Shown: one piece after another, positions 1 to 9,220 of the stretch
Position numbering within the stretch: position 1 is the stretch's first letter
Layout: each line of letters opens with the position of its first letter
Assembly: GCF_026341035.1 (NCBI RefSeq)
Contig: NZ_JAPEOQ010000002.1
Span: 2,046,001-2,110,000, forward strand
Origin: Streptomyces sp. NBC_01016
GTDB lineage: Bacteria > Actinomycetota > Actinomycetes > Streptomycetales > Streptomycetaceae
Length of the DNA: 64,000 bases
Direction: 5' to 3'
Notes under the pieces: model-generated
What the model saw: only the letters and a program-made list of their open reading frames with translations
The model's database searches: none
Told to the model about the DNA's origin: nothing
Translations under genes and position numbers: made by a program

Positions 1-118
1 GGTGACCAGGACCGCCAGCAGCGTACTCACCTGCGTCTTCCTCCGGTACGTTCACTCTGAGTGCACCCGGGCCGACGCGGCGTTGGTCGGGGTTGGATCG
101 GAACACGGGGGAGCCGCT

Positions 119-3100
119 GTGGACTTCGGGGTACTGGGCCCGCTGAGCGTGCGCTGTGCAGGGGCGCCGCTGGAACTCGGGACGCCGAAGGCGAGGGTGC
201 TGCTGGCGGTTCTGCTGGGCAGGCCGGGCCGGCCGGTCGCGAGTGACACGCTCGCGGAGGCGCTCTGGGGCGAGACGCCACCGAAGAGTGCCGCCAAAAA
301 CGTGCAGACCTATGTGTCCCGGCTGCGGCGGTGCCTGGGGGAGCCGGAGCGCATCACCAGACAAGGGTCGGGGTATTTGCTGCGGACCGGCCGCGACGAG
401 TTGGACGCGGCGCGCTTCGAGGATCTGGTCGGGGCGGCCCGCGCGGCGGCGGACGGTGATCCTGACCGTGCGCACCAGCTCTTCGACGAGGCGCTGGGGC
501 TGTGGCGGGGGCCCGCGTTCGCCGGGTTCGCCGACGTCCTGGGGCTGGCCCCGGAGGCCGCCCGCCTCGATGAGCTGCGGCTGGGCGTGCTGGAGGAGCG
601 GATCGACGTCGGGATGCGGCTCGGCCGACACCGTGAACTGCTGGGCGAGTTGACCGCCCTGACCATGAGGCATCCCCTGCGCGAGCGCCTGTGGGGGCAG
701 CTCATGCTGGCGCTGTACCGCTGCGGGCGGCGGGCGGACGCGCTCGAGACCTATCTTCAGGTCCGCTCCGTGCTGTCCGAGGAGGCCGGTCTTGAGCCGG
801 GTCGGTCGCTGCAGGACCTGCATCGGACCATCCTCGGCAACGAGCAGATGCCGACGTCGGAGTCGGGCCCCGCCCCGGTATCACCGGAGGCACAGCTCCT
901 GGCCGCCGTGCGGGAACGCCGCACCACGGACAGCGCCAGGATGCTGCCGCCGGCGCTCGCGGATTTCAGCGGCCAACACGCAGAGCTGGAACAGATCGAA
1001 AGGGCGCTCCGCAACGACCGGGCCGCCCACGCGCCAGCCGCCGTGGTGGCCGTGTCGGGGCCGGGTGGTATCGGCAAGACGGCCCTCGCGGTGCAGGCCG
1101 CGCACCGCCTCAGATCCGCCTACCCAGATGGGCAGTTGTTCGCGGTACTGGACGGTGTGCGCAGCCAGCCGGCCGACCCGGCGGCAATCCTCGGCCGTTT
1201 CCTGCGCGCACTGGGGGTTCCCGCCACCGCGGTGCCGGACGACGCGGACGAGCGTACGAGCCTGTACCGGGGCATTCTCGCGGAACGCCGGGTCCTGGTG
1301 GTCGTGGACGACGCCCTCGACGAGGCACAGCTTGCCCCTCTGATGCCGGCCGGCGGCACCTGCGGGGTGATCGTCACCGGCCGGGTGCGACTGGGCGGGC
1401 TCGGTGGCGCCCACCGCATCGAACTCCGAGTGATGTCCGAAGGCGACAGTCTGGCCATGCTGCGCGCCGGCACCGCGGACCGGCTGGACTCGGCGAGCCG
1501 GGAGGAACTGTCCGATCTGGTCCGGCTGTGCGCGCGGTTGCCGCTCGCCCTTCGGATCGTCGGCGCGCTGCTGTTGTCCCGGCCGCACTGGGGCCCGGCG
1601 GATCTGGTGTCACGGCTGGCCGACGCACAGCGTCGGCTCGATATGCTCCGCTACCGCGATCTCGAGGTGCGGACCAGTTTCGGGCTGAGCTACGAAGGGC
1701 TCCGGCCGGAGGCGCGGAGACTGTTCCGGCTCCTCGGCCTCCTGGAGGCGCCCGATTTTCCGCTTTGGGCGGCGGCCGCGGCGGTCGACGGCGAACTGCT
1801 TCCCACTCAAGACCTCCTGGACGAGCTGATCGACGTCCACCTGCTCGAGGTCACCGGAACACCGAACGGCCAGGCACGGTACGGATTCCACGACCTGATC
1901 CGCGTCTACGCGAGGGAATGTGCCGAGGCCGAGGAGGAGGCGACGGCACGCGACGAGTCCGTCGTCCGTGTTCTCGGCGCCCTGCTGGCCTTCACGGACT
2001 TCACGGACCGTGAACACATGGGACAGAACATGTTCCGGCGGGAGGCGCCTCGCTGGCGGCCGGAGCGGGTCGAGGCCGCCCTGCCCCGCGCGGTGGTGCC
2101 GATGCGGCTGTTGGACCTCGAGCGCGTCTCTCTGGTGACAGGTGTCCGGCAGGCCGCGGCCCTGGGCAGGGACGAGCTCTGCTGGGAGCTGGCCGTGGGC
2201 GGACACGCATTGTTCGAGGTGGAGCGCTATTTCGACGAGTGGCAGGAATGCTACGACACGGCCATGCGGCAGGCGGACATCGCCGGAAACGTGCGGGGCC
2301 GAGCACGCCTGCTCGTCTCCATGGCCGGGCTGCTCTACACCCGACGCTGGTACGGCCCGGCGGAGAAGTCCAACTCCGAGGCCATGGCCCTGTTCGAGCA
2401 GATCGGGGACCATCAGGGGTATCTGGAGGCGCTGAGCAACGCGCCGTTCTTCCTCGTGCCCAACGGGCGTCTGGCCGAGGCCATCGCGACGGGCAGAGAG
2501 GCCTACGAGCGACTCACGGCCGGCGGCCAGGCCGCAGCGGCGCTGCACGCGTACTCGCAGGTCGGCCTCGCACACCTCCAGGCGGGCCGACCCCAGGCCG
2601 CGGCGGAGGTGCTCGCAGAGATCATCGACGAGGCGCGCAAGCACCGCATCCTGACCTTGGTCGCACGGGACACCTATTGGCTCTGCCAGACCCAGCTCGC
2701 GCTCGGCCGACTGGCGGAAGCGGCAGCCGCGGTCAGCGAACTGAGCAGACACATGCGGGACTTCGGCGCATCCGGCCCCTTCTACCTGGCTCACGCCCGG
2801 GGCTGCGTCCAGCTGGCCTGTGGTGAGTACGCCGACGCGCGCCGCCACCTCACCGAGGCCGTCGAGGTGGCGCGCGCGCTCGATGACCCGATGTTCGAGA
2901 CCCGGAGCCTCATCGACCTGCTCGACCCGCGCCTGTATGACGGCCATGAGGCGCGGGCCGCGATCGGCCAGGGAGAGCACGCGGTGGAGGTGGCCCGCCG
3001 TATCGACTACCCATATCTGCTCGCCGGCGCGCTGGAACAGCTCGCCGGGCTGCACGCCTTGGCGGGCGACGGCACTGGTGCGGCGAACCTGGCCGCGGAG

Positions 3101-3130
3101 GCAGCCACCGTACGGGCGGACATCCGCTGA
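119..3130 (+). CDS. AfsR/SARP-family regulator with NB-ARC and TPR domains
   Basis: Large transcriptional regulator of 1003 residues, the usual size for AfsR-like proteins. It opens with a SARP-type winged-helix DNA-binding domain (about residues 1-95, beginning VDFGVLGPLSV) followed by a bacterial transcriptional activation domain to about residue 250. An NB-ARC/STAND ATPase follows, with a Walker A motif GPGGIGKTAL near 314-323, a Walker B-like VLVVVDD near 391-397 and LPLALR near 474. The C-terminal third (about 680-1000) is Ala/Leu-rich TPR-like helical repeat. I chose the GTG at 119 because GGGGGAG lies 5 nt upstream and family homology starts there; the frame remains open to base 2, which would add 39 unsupported residues. 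Related proteins control secondary metabolism and development in Streptomyces. No obvious target lies beside it, and a link to the distant RiPP cluster is not shown. Confidence 0.9.
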   Translation: MDFGVLGPLSVRCAGAPLELGTPKARVLLAVLLGRPGRPVASDTLAEALWGETPPKSAAKNVQTYVSRLRRCLGEPERITRQGSGYLLRTGRDELDAARFEDLVGAARAAADGDPDRAHQLFDEALGLWRGPAFAGFADVLGLAPEAARLDELRLGVLEERIDVGMRLGRHRELLGELTALTMRHPLRERLWGQLMLALYRCGRRADALETYLQVRSVLSEEAGLEPGRSLQDLHRTILGNEQMPTSESGPAPVSPEAQLLAAVRERRTTDSARMLPPALADFSGQHAELEQIERALRNDRAAHAPAAVVAVSGPGGIGKTALAVQAAHRLRSAYPDGQLFAVLDGVRSQPADPAAILGRFLRALGVPATAVPDDADERTSLYRGILAERRVLVVVDDALDEAQLAPLMPAGGTCGVIVTGRVRLGGLGGAHRIELRVMSEGDSLAMLRAGTADRLDSASREELSDLVRLCARLPLALRIVGALLLSRPHWGPADLVSRLADAQRRLDMLRYRDLEVRTSFGLSYEGLRPEARRLFRLLGLLEAPDFPLWAAAAAVDGELLPTQDLLDELIDVHLLEVTGTPNGQARYGFHDLIRVYARECAEAEEEATARDESVVRVLGALLAFTDFTDREHMGQNMFRREAPRWRPERVEAALPRAVVPMRLLDLERVSLVTGVRQAAALGRDELCWELAVGGHALFEVERYFDEWQECYDTAMRQADIAGNVRGRARLLVSMAGLLYTRRWYGPAEKSNSEAMALFEQIGDHQGYLEALSNAPFFLVPNGRLAEAIATGREAYERLTAGGQAAAALHAYSQVGLAHLQAGRPQAAAEVLAEIIDEARKHRILTLVARDTYWLCQTQLALGRLAEAAAAVSELSRHMRDFGASGPFYLAHARGCVQLACGEYADARRHLTEAVEVARALDDPMFETRSLIDLLDPRLYDGHEARAAIGQGEHAVEVARRIDYPYLLAGALEQLAGLHALAGDGTGAANLAAEAATVRADIR

Positions 3131-3279
3131 GCGAACGTGTGAGCTGTCGGTCGCGTCGTATTCCTCGCGTGTGCCGGGCGTATTCCGCGGTGCGCGAGGA
3201 TCCGGCACGCACTTGAGAAGTCATCGCACGTTCGGGCTGCCGTAGACGGGCAGCTCTCGTCACCAGTGAGGTATTTGCC

Positions 3280-3927
3280 GTGCAAAAGCGACGTACCGTG
3301 CTCGCGGCCACTCTGATCACCATGGGGCTCGCGGTCTCGGCCTGCAACAGTGACGACGACTCGTCAGCTGCGCAGGAATCTCCTGCGGCTTCGGCGTCCG
3401 AGTCGGCTCCGGCTCCGGCCTCGTCCGAGCCTTCCAGCGCCGCCCCGGCGGCCGAGAGCGCCGACGCCGCCGCGGGTGACGCGACCGCCCCGGGCACGAA
3501 GTTGAAGGTCGGCGACAAGGCCGTCCTCCCGTTCAGGTACACGGCCGAGAAGAAGGGCACCGTCGCTGTCACCGTCACCGCGATCGACAAGGGCACCGAG
3601 GCCGACATGTCCGCCTTCGGCGCGAAGGCGAAGGGTATGACCCCGTACTTCATCAAGATGAAGGTGGAGAACGTGGGTGGCACCGATCTGTCGTACGCGT
3701 CCTTGAAGCTCGACGGAGTGCTGGAAGGCGGCGGGCCCACGGGCGTTCTGCTGATCGGTGAGGTGCCGGGCAAGTGCGACCGCGAGACGGCACCCGCCGA
3801 GTTCACCACCAAGGGTGCTTCCTACGAGACCTGCTCGCTCAGTGCCACCAAGACCGGTCCCGTCACCGGAGCCTCGTTCGACGAGGGCGACGCGTACCGC
3901 ACGAGCCCGGTCGTCTGGGCCCGCTGA
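3280..3927 (+). CDS. putative secreted lipoprotein
   Basis: Protein of 215 residues with a classical lipoprotein signal: a basic N-terminus (QKRR), a hydrophobic stretch and a lipobox LAVSAC with Cys22 as the predicted lipidated residue. An Asp/Ser/Ala/Pro-rich low-complexity linker (about 23-75) follows, then a compact domain (about 80-215) resembling the extracellular DUF4352-like lipoproteins common in Streptomyces. I am not certain of that family. It should be anchored on the outer face of the membrane; its ligand is unknown. The start is a GTG with GTGAGG about 9 nt upstream. It reads in the same direction as the AfsR-like gene but is 149 bp away, so it probably has its own promoter. Confidence 0.8.
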   Translation: MQKRRTVLAATLITMGLAVSACNSDDDSSAAQESPAASASESAPAPASSEPSSAAPAAESADAAAGDATAPGTKLKVGDKAVLPFRYTAEKKGTVAVTVTAIDKGTEADMSAFGAKAKGMTPYFIKMKVENVGGTDLSYASLKLDGVLEGGGPTGVLLIGEVPGKCDRETAPAEFTTKGASYETCSLSATKTGPVTGASFDEGDAYRTSPVVWAR

Positions 3928-4181
3928 CGAGGCGCAGCGGGCGCCGAGGCGGTAGGTCTTGTGCCCCCCCCTCGGCGTTGACGCCGCTCTCTGCCTTGCA
4001 GCTGCACCGAACCGGCCATTCCCGGGTGTGAACCGCCGGCGGCGACCGGCCGCCTGGAACGAAAGACCGCCTCGCGATCCTGGCCCGGGGCGTGCAGGCG
4101 TCGGAAGCCGTCGCGCGGCTCCCCACCGGTCCCTCGCGCGCTCGCCGTCCGTGCTGCCTGCGCAGCAGGCCCGTCCTCGGT
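3928..4181. other. convergent intergenic region, no gene seen
   Basis: This interval separates the stop codons of the rightward lipoprotein gene and the leftward phosphatase gene. No reading frame has recognisable protein features, and I found no clear long terminator hairpin beyond scattered GC-rich short repeats. Confidence 0.5.
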
Positions 4182-5345
4182 TCACGCGCCGACCCGATCG
4201 TCGTCCGATCGGGCCGGGGTGCCCGGTCGAGGGGTGTGCAGGGTTGTGGTGAGGTGCTGGAATTCGCGCTTCTCGGCCTGCAACAGGAGCAGCAGAGCCT
4301 CGTCCCGGATGCCGTCCACGCTGGCGTGGGCGTGCTGTTCGAGGTCGGCCGCGAGGGCGTCGAGCAGAGCGGTCGCTCCGTGGCCCGCGTATGAGCGAGC
4401 TCGCTCGAGCAGCGGGAACGGGGCGCCGGCTACGTCCCGTACGCCTTCGACACCATCGGTGTGGATGAGGAGCCGTTGCGTGGACCCCACCGCGAAGGAG
4501 GTGGTGTAGACGGGGCAGCCCTGCGGCACAAGGTCGAACAGGCCCAGGGGAGGCAAGGGCGCGAGGACATCGAGGGGCCGTGCGCCCTCGTGGTCGGAGA
4601 GCAGGAGAGGCAGCGGATGTCCGCAGCACACCAACTCCCCTCGACCGCCCTTGAAGGTGAGGAGGAGTGTCTTGGCGAACCGGTCGGTGCGGTCGGCCAG
4701 CGCGTTGTCGAGGTGGCGGGCGATTTCTGCGAGGCTCGGTTCGGAGGCCGACAAGTGCCGCCACCGATCCAGCAGTTCGACGCCTGCGGCAACCGTGGCG
4801 TCGTCCTTGCCCATCAGGTCCGCGACCAGGACGCGCGTGCCGTACGGCGTCTCGCGGATGTCGCACAGGTCGGCTGCCATTGTCGTGCGGTCCGGCTGCG
4901 GCAGGCTGCGCAGCGCCACTTGCAATTCGCCCAGGCGATGTGCCTGCGTCGTCGGTGCGTCGGCCTTTTGCCGGGCAGGCGGGGGAGCGGGGAGAGCGGG
5001 GGAAGCCGGTTCGTGGGCCTGCCACCTGCGCTGCAGATAGTGGCTGATCGCCGTGAGGAGGACGATGTTGGCCAGGGTGACCATGACGACGACGGGGCGA
5101 CTGTGCCAGTCGACTGCGCCCCCCACCGCGGTCCCGGCCAGTGCGAGAGCGCCGGAGATGAGTGGCTGGCGCGGTGATTGAGCCCCCGGCATGATCAACG
5201 ACAAGGCGGGAATCGCGGTCAACGCCACGATGATTCCCTGTCGTTGCTGGTGGTACGTCAGGTCCAGTGCGCCCACCAGTACAACAAGCAGCACGGGGAG
5301 CAGGCGGAGCCACGTCACTTGTCGCATGGCGAGACAGTTTCGCAT
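4182..5345 (-). CDS. membrane-anchored SpoIIE/PP2C-type protein phosphatase
   Basis: 387-residue protein with about four N-terminal membrane segments in the first ~115 residues (for example LLPVLLVVLVGALDL and VVMVTLANIVLLTAI) and a cytoplasmic PP2C SpoIIE-type domain from about residue 140. Metal-binding signatures are VADLMGKDD, HTDGVEGVRD and a C-terminal DEALLLL in place of the more usual DDATLL. Such proteins are Ser/Thr phosphatases that typically act on anti-anti-sigma factors in partner-switching circuits. The ATG at 5345 was chosen because AGGAGGG lies about 8 nt upstream; an in-frame extension to 5468 is unlikely. A second phosphatase of this class lies 1.2 kb to the right in the opposite direction. 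No cognate anti-sigma gene is present nearby. Confidence 0.85.
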   Translation of the reverse strand: MRNCLAMRQVTWLRLLPVLLVVLVGALDLTYHQQRQGIIVALTAIPALSLIMPGAQSPRQPLISGALALAGTAVGGAVDWHSRPVVVMVTLANIVLLTAISHYLQRRWQAHEPASPALPAPPPARQKADAPTTQAHRLGELQVALRSLPQPDRTTMAADLCDIRETPYGTRVLVADLMGKDDATVAAGVELLDRWRHLSASEPSLAEIARHLDNALADRTDRFAKTLLLTFKGGRGELVCCGHPLPLLLSDHEGARPLDVLAPLPPLGLFDLVPQGCPVYTTSFAVGSTQRLLIHTDGVEGVRDVAGAPFPLLERARSYAGHGATALLDALAADLEQHAHASVDGIRDEALLLLLQAEKREFQHLTTTLHTPRPGTPARSDDDRVGA

Positions 5346-5522
5346 TGTCTGCTCCCTCCTGTGTGTGTTTGGGGCACATCGTAGAGGTGCTCTGTACAGA
5401 AAGGAGCGGGAGTCGATTAGTGCTCGAACCTGATCGCCCTGAATCCGCGACGTTCGCGCCGGCGGCACGCCGGGGAGCGCCCGTACGTGCCACGTGTCAC
5501 GGACTCGCCACGGCGCTGGGAG

Positions 5523-5882
5523 TCAAGGCCGGGTGGCGCCCGACTCCTCCAGCATGACGCCCGCAGGGCGTTCTCCCGGGAGAGGAGGCTCCTCCTGGTC
5601 GCGCCCCACCACGACCAGGAACACGACGAGCGCGACCAGGGAGCCGAGCAATCGTGCGCCACGACGGGAACGTTCCCCCGTGCTCAACTCGCGCCAGGGG
5701 CGCACCGGATCATGGCCCTTCTGCGTCCACACCTCGCCGACCGCCTGGTCCTGGCCCGGCGTCGCGCCCGCCCGTTCCCGGGCGGAGGGTTCCCGCGGGG
5801 CGGTGTGGCGGATGGCGCGCTCGTTGTCGGCGAGGAACTTGCGCCACTCCTCGTCGGGTATGGGCGGCTCGTGCCCCGTCAC
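5523..5882 (-). CDS. small single-pass membrane protein, function unknown
   Basis: 119-residue protein starting at a GTG that overlaps the stop codon of the upstream F420-type oxidoreductase (GTGA), so the two are translationally coupled. The N-terminal ~75 residues are charged and soluble (IPDEEWRKFLADNERAI); one hydrophobic segment LLGSLVALVVFLVVVG lies near residues 78-93, followed by a short acidic tail. The layout suggests a cytoplasmic domain tethered to the membrane. I do not recognise the family. Its only functional clue is the coupling to the oxidoreductase. Confidence 0.6.
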   Translation of the reverse strand: MTGHEPPIPDEEWRKFLADNERAIRHTAPREPSARERAGATPGQDQAVGEVWTQKGHDPVRPWRELSTGERSRRGARLLGSLVALVVFLVVVGRDQEEPPLPGERPAGVMLEESGATRP

Positions 5883-6388
5883 GCCGGCCGCCCCTCGACC
5901 GAGCCCTCCAGGCGCACGAACGGGATCTGATGGCCCGCCCGTACGTAGGAGTCCTCGCCGCCGTCGACATCGAGCCCCATGAAAGAGCACAGCCGACGGG
6001 CGGTGCGCGGGTGGTCGAGGGCGTAGCGGGACATGATCTCGCCACCCTTGTCCGTGCTGAGGAAGCGCGCGGTGACGGCGTGGTGGCGGTTTCCCACCTG
6101 GATCGTGGTCCTGGGGGCGGCACGCAGGTTCTGGTACCAGGTGGCCCTCGGCCCGAAGCCGGAGGCCAGGATCCAGGAGTTGTGCAATGGGTCGTGGGCG
6201 ACGACCTCCAGGACTACGCGACGGTCGAGGCCGCTCGACCTTCCGGTGTGGTGCAGCAGCAGGAGCCGCTTGCCCAAGAGGGGGCCCAGGCCCACCCGGT
6301 ACAGGCCGATCGGCAGGCGCGCGAGCCGTCGCCGCCAGCCCCGCGGAAGTGGTGGGCGGCGCGGTGCGGGGTGCTGATGTGCCGTCAT
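5879..6388 (-). CDS. F420H2-dependent nitroreductase/quinone reductase family protein
   Basis: 169-residue protein resembling the deazaflavin (F420)-dependent Ddn/DUF385 family: a short basic N-terminus, then GPLLGKRLLLLHHTGRSSG, RRVVLEVVAHDP, and the core WILASGFGPRATWYQNLRAA, which matches the family's split-barrel cofactor-binding region. Known members reduce quinones or nitroaromatics with F420H2 at or near the membrane. It is the first gene of a two-gene leftward operon with the coupled small membrane protein. Its promoter region holds a long symmetrical dyad (6453-6481) that may be an operator. Confidence 0.85.
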   Translation of the reverse strand: MTAHQHPAPRRPPLPRGWRRRLARLPIGLYRVGLGPLLGKRLLLLHHTGRSSGLDRRVVLEVVAHDPLHNSWILASGFGPRATWYQNLRAAPRTTIQVGNRHHAVTARFLSTDKGGEIMSRYALDHPRTARRLCSFMGLDVDGGEDSYVRAGHQIPFVRLEGSVEGRPA

Positions 6389-6452
6389 CGCAGAGCCCTT
6401 TCTGAGGCCGATGTCCGACTCGATTGGGTAACGAGACGCACGGAAGCTTCAC

Positions 6453-6481
6453 TTAGGCGATGCAATCTTTGCATAGTCTAA
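6453..6481. promoter_or_regulatory. 29-bp dyad operator candidate
   Basis: Perfect two-tier symmetry: TTAG-GCG-ATGCAA-TCT-TTGCAT-AGT-CTAA, in which both ATGCAA/TTGCAT and the outer TTAG/CTAA pair. It sits in the divergent promoter between the F420-type oxidoreductase (start 6388, leftward) and the SpoIIE phosphatase (start 6544, rightward). Dyads of this size suit winged-helix dimers such as MarR proteins, and a MarR gene lies at 7700. Operator function is inferred. Confidence 0.55.
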
Positions 6482-6543
6482 AGACGGGGGGTGGTCGCCC
6501 TGTGAAGGTGACCAGGACCAGTGACGAGACATGTGGGAGCACC

Positions 6544-7611
6544 ATGGCCGCTACGGCACGCCAGGGCAGAAAGAACTGGGTGTTGTCCTGGCTGCCCGCC
6601 GTGGTGATGGCGGTGGTCACCGTCGTGGACCTCACCGCCGGTCCTGGGGTGGGGTTCCTCCCGCTGGTGTCGCTCGGGCCCGCCTTCGCCGGGCTGATCG
6701 GCACGTGGCGGCGCACCGCGCTGATCGGCCTCGTGGCGTTGCTGCTGTGCGGGGGACTCGGGTCCTACGACGGGCTGTTCGAGACGCGGCGCGGCTACAC
6801 GGCGATGGCGTCGGTCGCGGGCGTGACCCTGGCGGGGGTGATAGCGGCGAGCATGCGCGGGCGGCGCGAGGCGGAACTGGCCAGTGTGCGCTCGATCGCC
6901 GAGGTGGCACAGCGGGTGCTGCTGCGCCCTGTCCCGCGCAGCGCGGGACCGTTGCAGGTCGCCGTCTCCTACACGTCCGCGGTCGCGGAAGCGCGGATCG
7001 GCGGCGACCTGTACGAGGTCGTGGCCTCGCCGCACGGCGTGCGGGTGATCGTCGGTGACGTGCAGGGCAAGGGTCTTGCCGCCGTCGAGACGGCCGCCCT
7101 GGTCCTGGGGACCTTCCGCGAGACGGCACACGACGAGCCGGACCTCGCCGCGCTCGCCGCCCGGCTGGAACGCAGTGTGGCCAGGGAAGTGAACGGAGAG
7201 AAGTTCGTGACCGCGGTCCTCGTCGAGGTACGGGCCGAGGAACGGGCCGCCCTGGTACTGAACTGCGGGCACCCGGCCCCGATGCGCGTACGCGCCGACG
7301 GCTCCGTCGACTTCCCGCGCCCGCCCGTCTACTCGCTCCCCCTCGGCCTCGGCATACACGGGGGCGAGCCCCCTCGCGCCTACCGGATCGACTTCGCCCC
7401 CGGCGACCAACTCCTGCTCTACACCGACGGCGTCACCGAGGCCCGCGACGGGGCCGGCGCCTTTTTCCCGCTGGAGGACCGGGCCGACCTGCTCAAGGCC
7501 CCGGAGGCCGAGGATGCCCTGGAGGCGCTGCGCGAGGACGTGGTGCGGCACGCCAACGGCCCGTTGCACGACGACGCCGCCATGTTGTTGCTGCGCTACT
7601 GGGAACGGTGA
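6544..7611 (+). CDS. membrane-anchored SpoIIE/PP2C-type protein phosphatase
   Basis: 355-residue protein with N-terminal membrane segments (WLPAVVMAVVTVVDLTA, FLPLVSLGPAFAGLIG, ALIGLVALLLCGGLG and a fourth near residue 95), a short linker (AASMRGRREAELASVRSIAEV) and a C-terminal SpoIIE phosphatase domain. Catalytic-site motifs are more canonical than in the phosphatase at 4182: IGGDLYEV, VGDVQGKG, LYTDGVTEARDG and DDAAMLLL. The ATG at 6544 has GGGAG 5 nt upstream; GTG 6502 is an alternative. It probably dephosphorylates a regulatory protein; the partner is not nearby. The MarR gene follows 88 bp later in the same direction. Confidence 0.88.
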   Translation: MAATARQGRKNWVLSWLPAVVMAVVTVVDLTAGPGVGFLPLVSLGPAFAGLIGTWRRTALIGLVALLLCGGLGSYDGLFETRRGYTAMASVAGVTLAGVIAASMRGRREAELASVRSIAEVAQRVLLRPVPRSAGPLQVAVSYTSAVAEARIGGDLYEVVASPHGVRVIVGDVQGKGLAAVETAALVLGTFRETAHDEPDLAALAARLERSVAREVNGEKFVTAVLVEVRAEERAALVLNCGHPAPMRVRADGSVDFPRPPVYSLPLGLGIHGGEPPRAYRIDFAPGDQLLLYTDGVTEARDGAGAFFPLEDRADLLKAPEAEDALEALREDVVRHANGPLHDDAAMLLLRYWER

Positions 7612-7699
7612 GGCATGAGCACCGAGAGGCGGAAGGCCCGCCGCGATGCGAGCGGGGTAGAAATGTGGCATGACCGGGAACGCGGCTCCGAGGGAGCGC

Positions 7700-8200
7700 A
7701 TGGACGATGTGGACGCGGTGACCCGTGCGGTGCTGACCGCGTCCCGGGTGTTGGTGGCGGTGTCCGCGCGCTCCCTCGCCGAGGTCGAGGACCGCGTGAC
7801 GCTGCCACAGTTCCGCATGCTGGTGGTGCTCTCTTCGCGCGGCGCGACCAAACTCGTCGTCCTGGCGGAGCAGTTGGGGGTGGCTCCTTCCACGGCGATG
7901 CGCATGGTGGACCGGCTGATCGCAGCCGGTCTCGCGGACCGGCAGACCAACCCCGACGACCGACGCGAGAACCTGCTGAGGCTCACCGACGAAGGCCGGC
8001 GCACGGTGGAGAACGTCACCGCCCGGCGCCGTGGGGAGATCGCCTCGATCGTCGAACGGCTCGCTCCGCAGCAGCGGACGGCGCTCGTCGACGCGCTGAC
8101 CGATTTCAATCACGTGGGTGGCGAACCACTGGCTCCGTCCCTCCCCGAGGATTCGGATCTGCATCCGCTCGGCTGGGGCGGAGCACCGGCGGCAGGCTGA
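7700..8200 (+). CDS. MarR-family transcriptional regulator
   Basis: 166-residue winged-helix regulator. The recognition region LVVLAEQLGVAPSTAMRMVD, the wing PDDRRENLLRLTDEGRR and the flanking dimerisation helices are typical MarR. The C-terminal ~25 residues are extra and disordered-looking. The ATG at 7700 has GAGGGA 4 nt upstream; ATG 7670 would add ten residues with a poorer ribosome-binding site. MarR proteins usually repress neighbouring genes and respond to phenolic or oxidative ligands; the dyad at 6453-6481 is a candidate target. Confidence 0.85.
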   Translation: MDDVDAVTRAVLTASRVLVAVSARSLAEVEDRVTLPQFRMLVVLSSRGATKLVVLAEQLGVAPSTAMRMVDRLIAAGLADRQTNPDDRRENLLRLTDEGRRTVENVTARRRGEIASIVERLAPQQRTALVDALTDFNHVGGEPLAPSLPEDSDLHPLGWGGAPAAG

Positions 8201-8545
8201 CCGGCAGTGTCCCGGGGCGCCTGTCGGCATCATCGACGGATGGGAGGTCTCTGGTCGCATGAACGGATGGTCCCTACGACACCACCAGTACACACGTTCA
8301 CGGGCGTCCACCGGCCCGGTATGGTCGTTGCCCCCTGCCGATGACAGGACCGGGCCGCGTCCTGTCGTGGTGCATGCCGTGCGCGGCAGCGCCGGCCGAC
8401 GGGTCACGCTCCGTGGCAAGCAGGCTGGTGTCGCCCACTGCGTAGCCGACGTGGTCGAACTGGTGCTCCTGGCCGGCGTAGCCCTGAACGTTGAGGAAGC
8501 GGCGGCCTCGTCCCTGATCGAATGGCGTGGGGGCGGCCCCGGCAC
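8201..8545. other. intergenic region, no supported gene
   Basis: About 345 bp without a convincing gene. On the minus strand between roughly 8390 and 8530 one frame reads protein-like (around RRFLNVQGYAGQEHQFDHVG) but has no start, no clear family and no supporting neighbours, so it may be a short coding remnant. Confidence 0.4.
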
Positions 8546-9220
8546 ATGGCGGTCGCCTTGAGATCCCGCACGTCCGCGCCCGGCTTCGCCGAGCACCTGC
8601 GGGGCCGTCTGTGGGGTCCCGCCGAGTTCATCGGGATTCCCGGGCGGCTCTTCGTCACGGGAGTGGTCGCCGGGAGCGCCGCGGCGGCGCTCGTCGTCGG
8701 GACGGCTCTTGCCGGAATGTGGGGCGGGCCCCGGGAGCTGATCACCGGCGAAGCCGGTCTGGCGGCGGTCGCGGCCCTGGCTGCGTACCTGGTGGTGCTG
8801 CGGGCCGGACGCGTACTGATCGGACTGGTCGCCGTGCTGGGGACATGCCTGGCCTTCATGGCGCCCGGCGTCGCGGCCGGTGTCGCCCTGCAGCAGCGCG
8901 GTCTTGTCGCGACGGCAGCCGTGTCCTCGGTGCAGACGGCGGCACGACACGGGCGCACCATCTGCTCGGTCACCGACACGGACGCCGCTCCCACCGGTGC
9001 CGATGTCTGGCGTGGTTGCGCGGCATCCACCGCGCCTGGGGACACCCTGCCCGTCGTGTACGACCCGCGGGGCCGGGCGCCCACCCGGGGCGTCTCCACG
9101 CCCGGGGAACTGCGCCGGTCGAGCCTTCGCCTCACCGGGCTCTCGGCCGCTTTCGTAGCAGCGTGCACGGTCGCGGTGGTCCGCTCGTTCCGGATGACGG
9201 CGGCGCCGCGCGGGACGTGA
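8546..9220 (+). CDS. multi-pass membrane protein with an extracytoplasmic domain, unknown
   Basis: 224-residue protein with about four membrane segments: one near residues 27-52 (FVTGVVAGSAAAALVVGTAL), two between about 65 and 115 (AAVAALAAYLVVL and LIGLVAVLGTCLAFMAPGVA) and one near the C-terminus (LSAAFVAACTVAVV). Between the third and fourth lies a soluble region with ICSVTD and LPVVYDPRGRAPTRGV. The VxYDP signature resembles DUF3592-like membrane proteins, but the match is weak. The start is uncertain: ATG 8522 is also in frame and neither has a strong ribosome-binding site. Confidence 0.6.
   Translation: MAVALRSRTSAPGFAEHLRGRLWGPAEFIGIPGRLFVTGVVAGSAAAALVVGTALAGMWGGPRELITGEAGLAAVAALAAYLVVLRAGRVLIGLVAVLGTCLAFMAPGVAAGVALQQRGLVATAAVSSVQTAARHGRTICSVTDTDAAPTGADVWRGCAASTAPGDTLPVVYDPRGRAPTRGVSTPGELRRSSLRLTGLSAAFVAACTVAVVRSFRMTAAPRGT

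Noticed and set aside
2..118. Possible N-terminal extension of the AfsR-like protein
   Set aside because: Family homology starts at the GTG at 119, which has a strong ribosome-binding site; the upstream 39 codons show no protein character.
8390..8530. Protein-like minus-strand stretch
   Set aside because: No start codon, too short and no family; probably a remnant at most.
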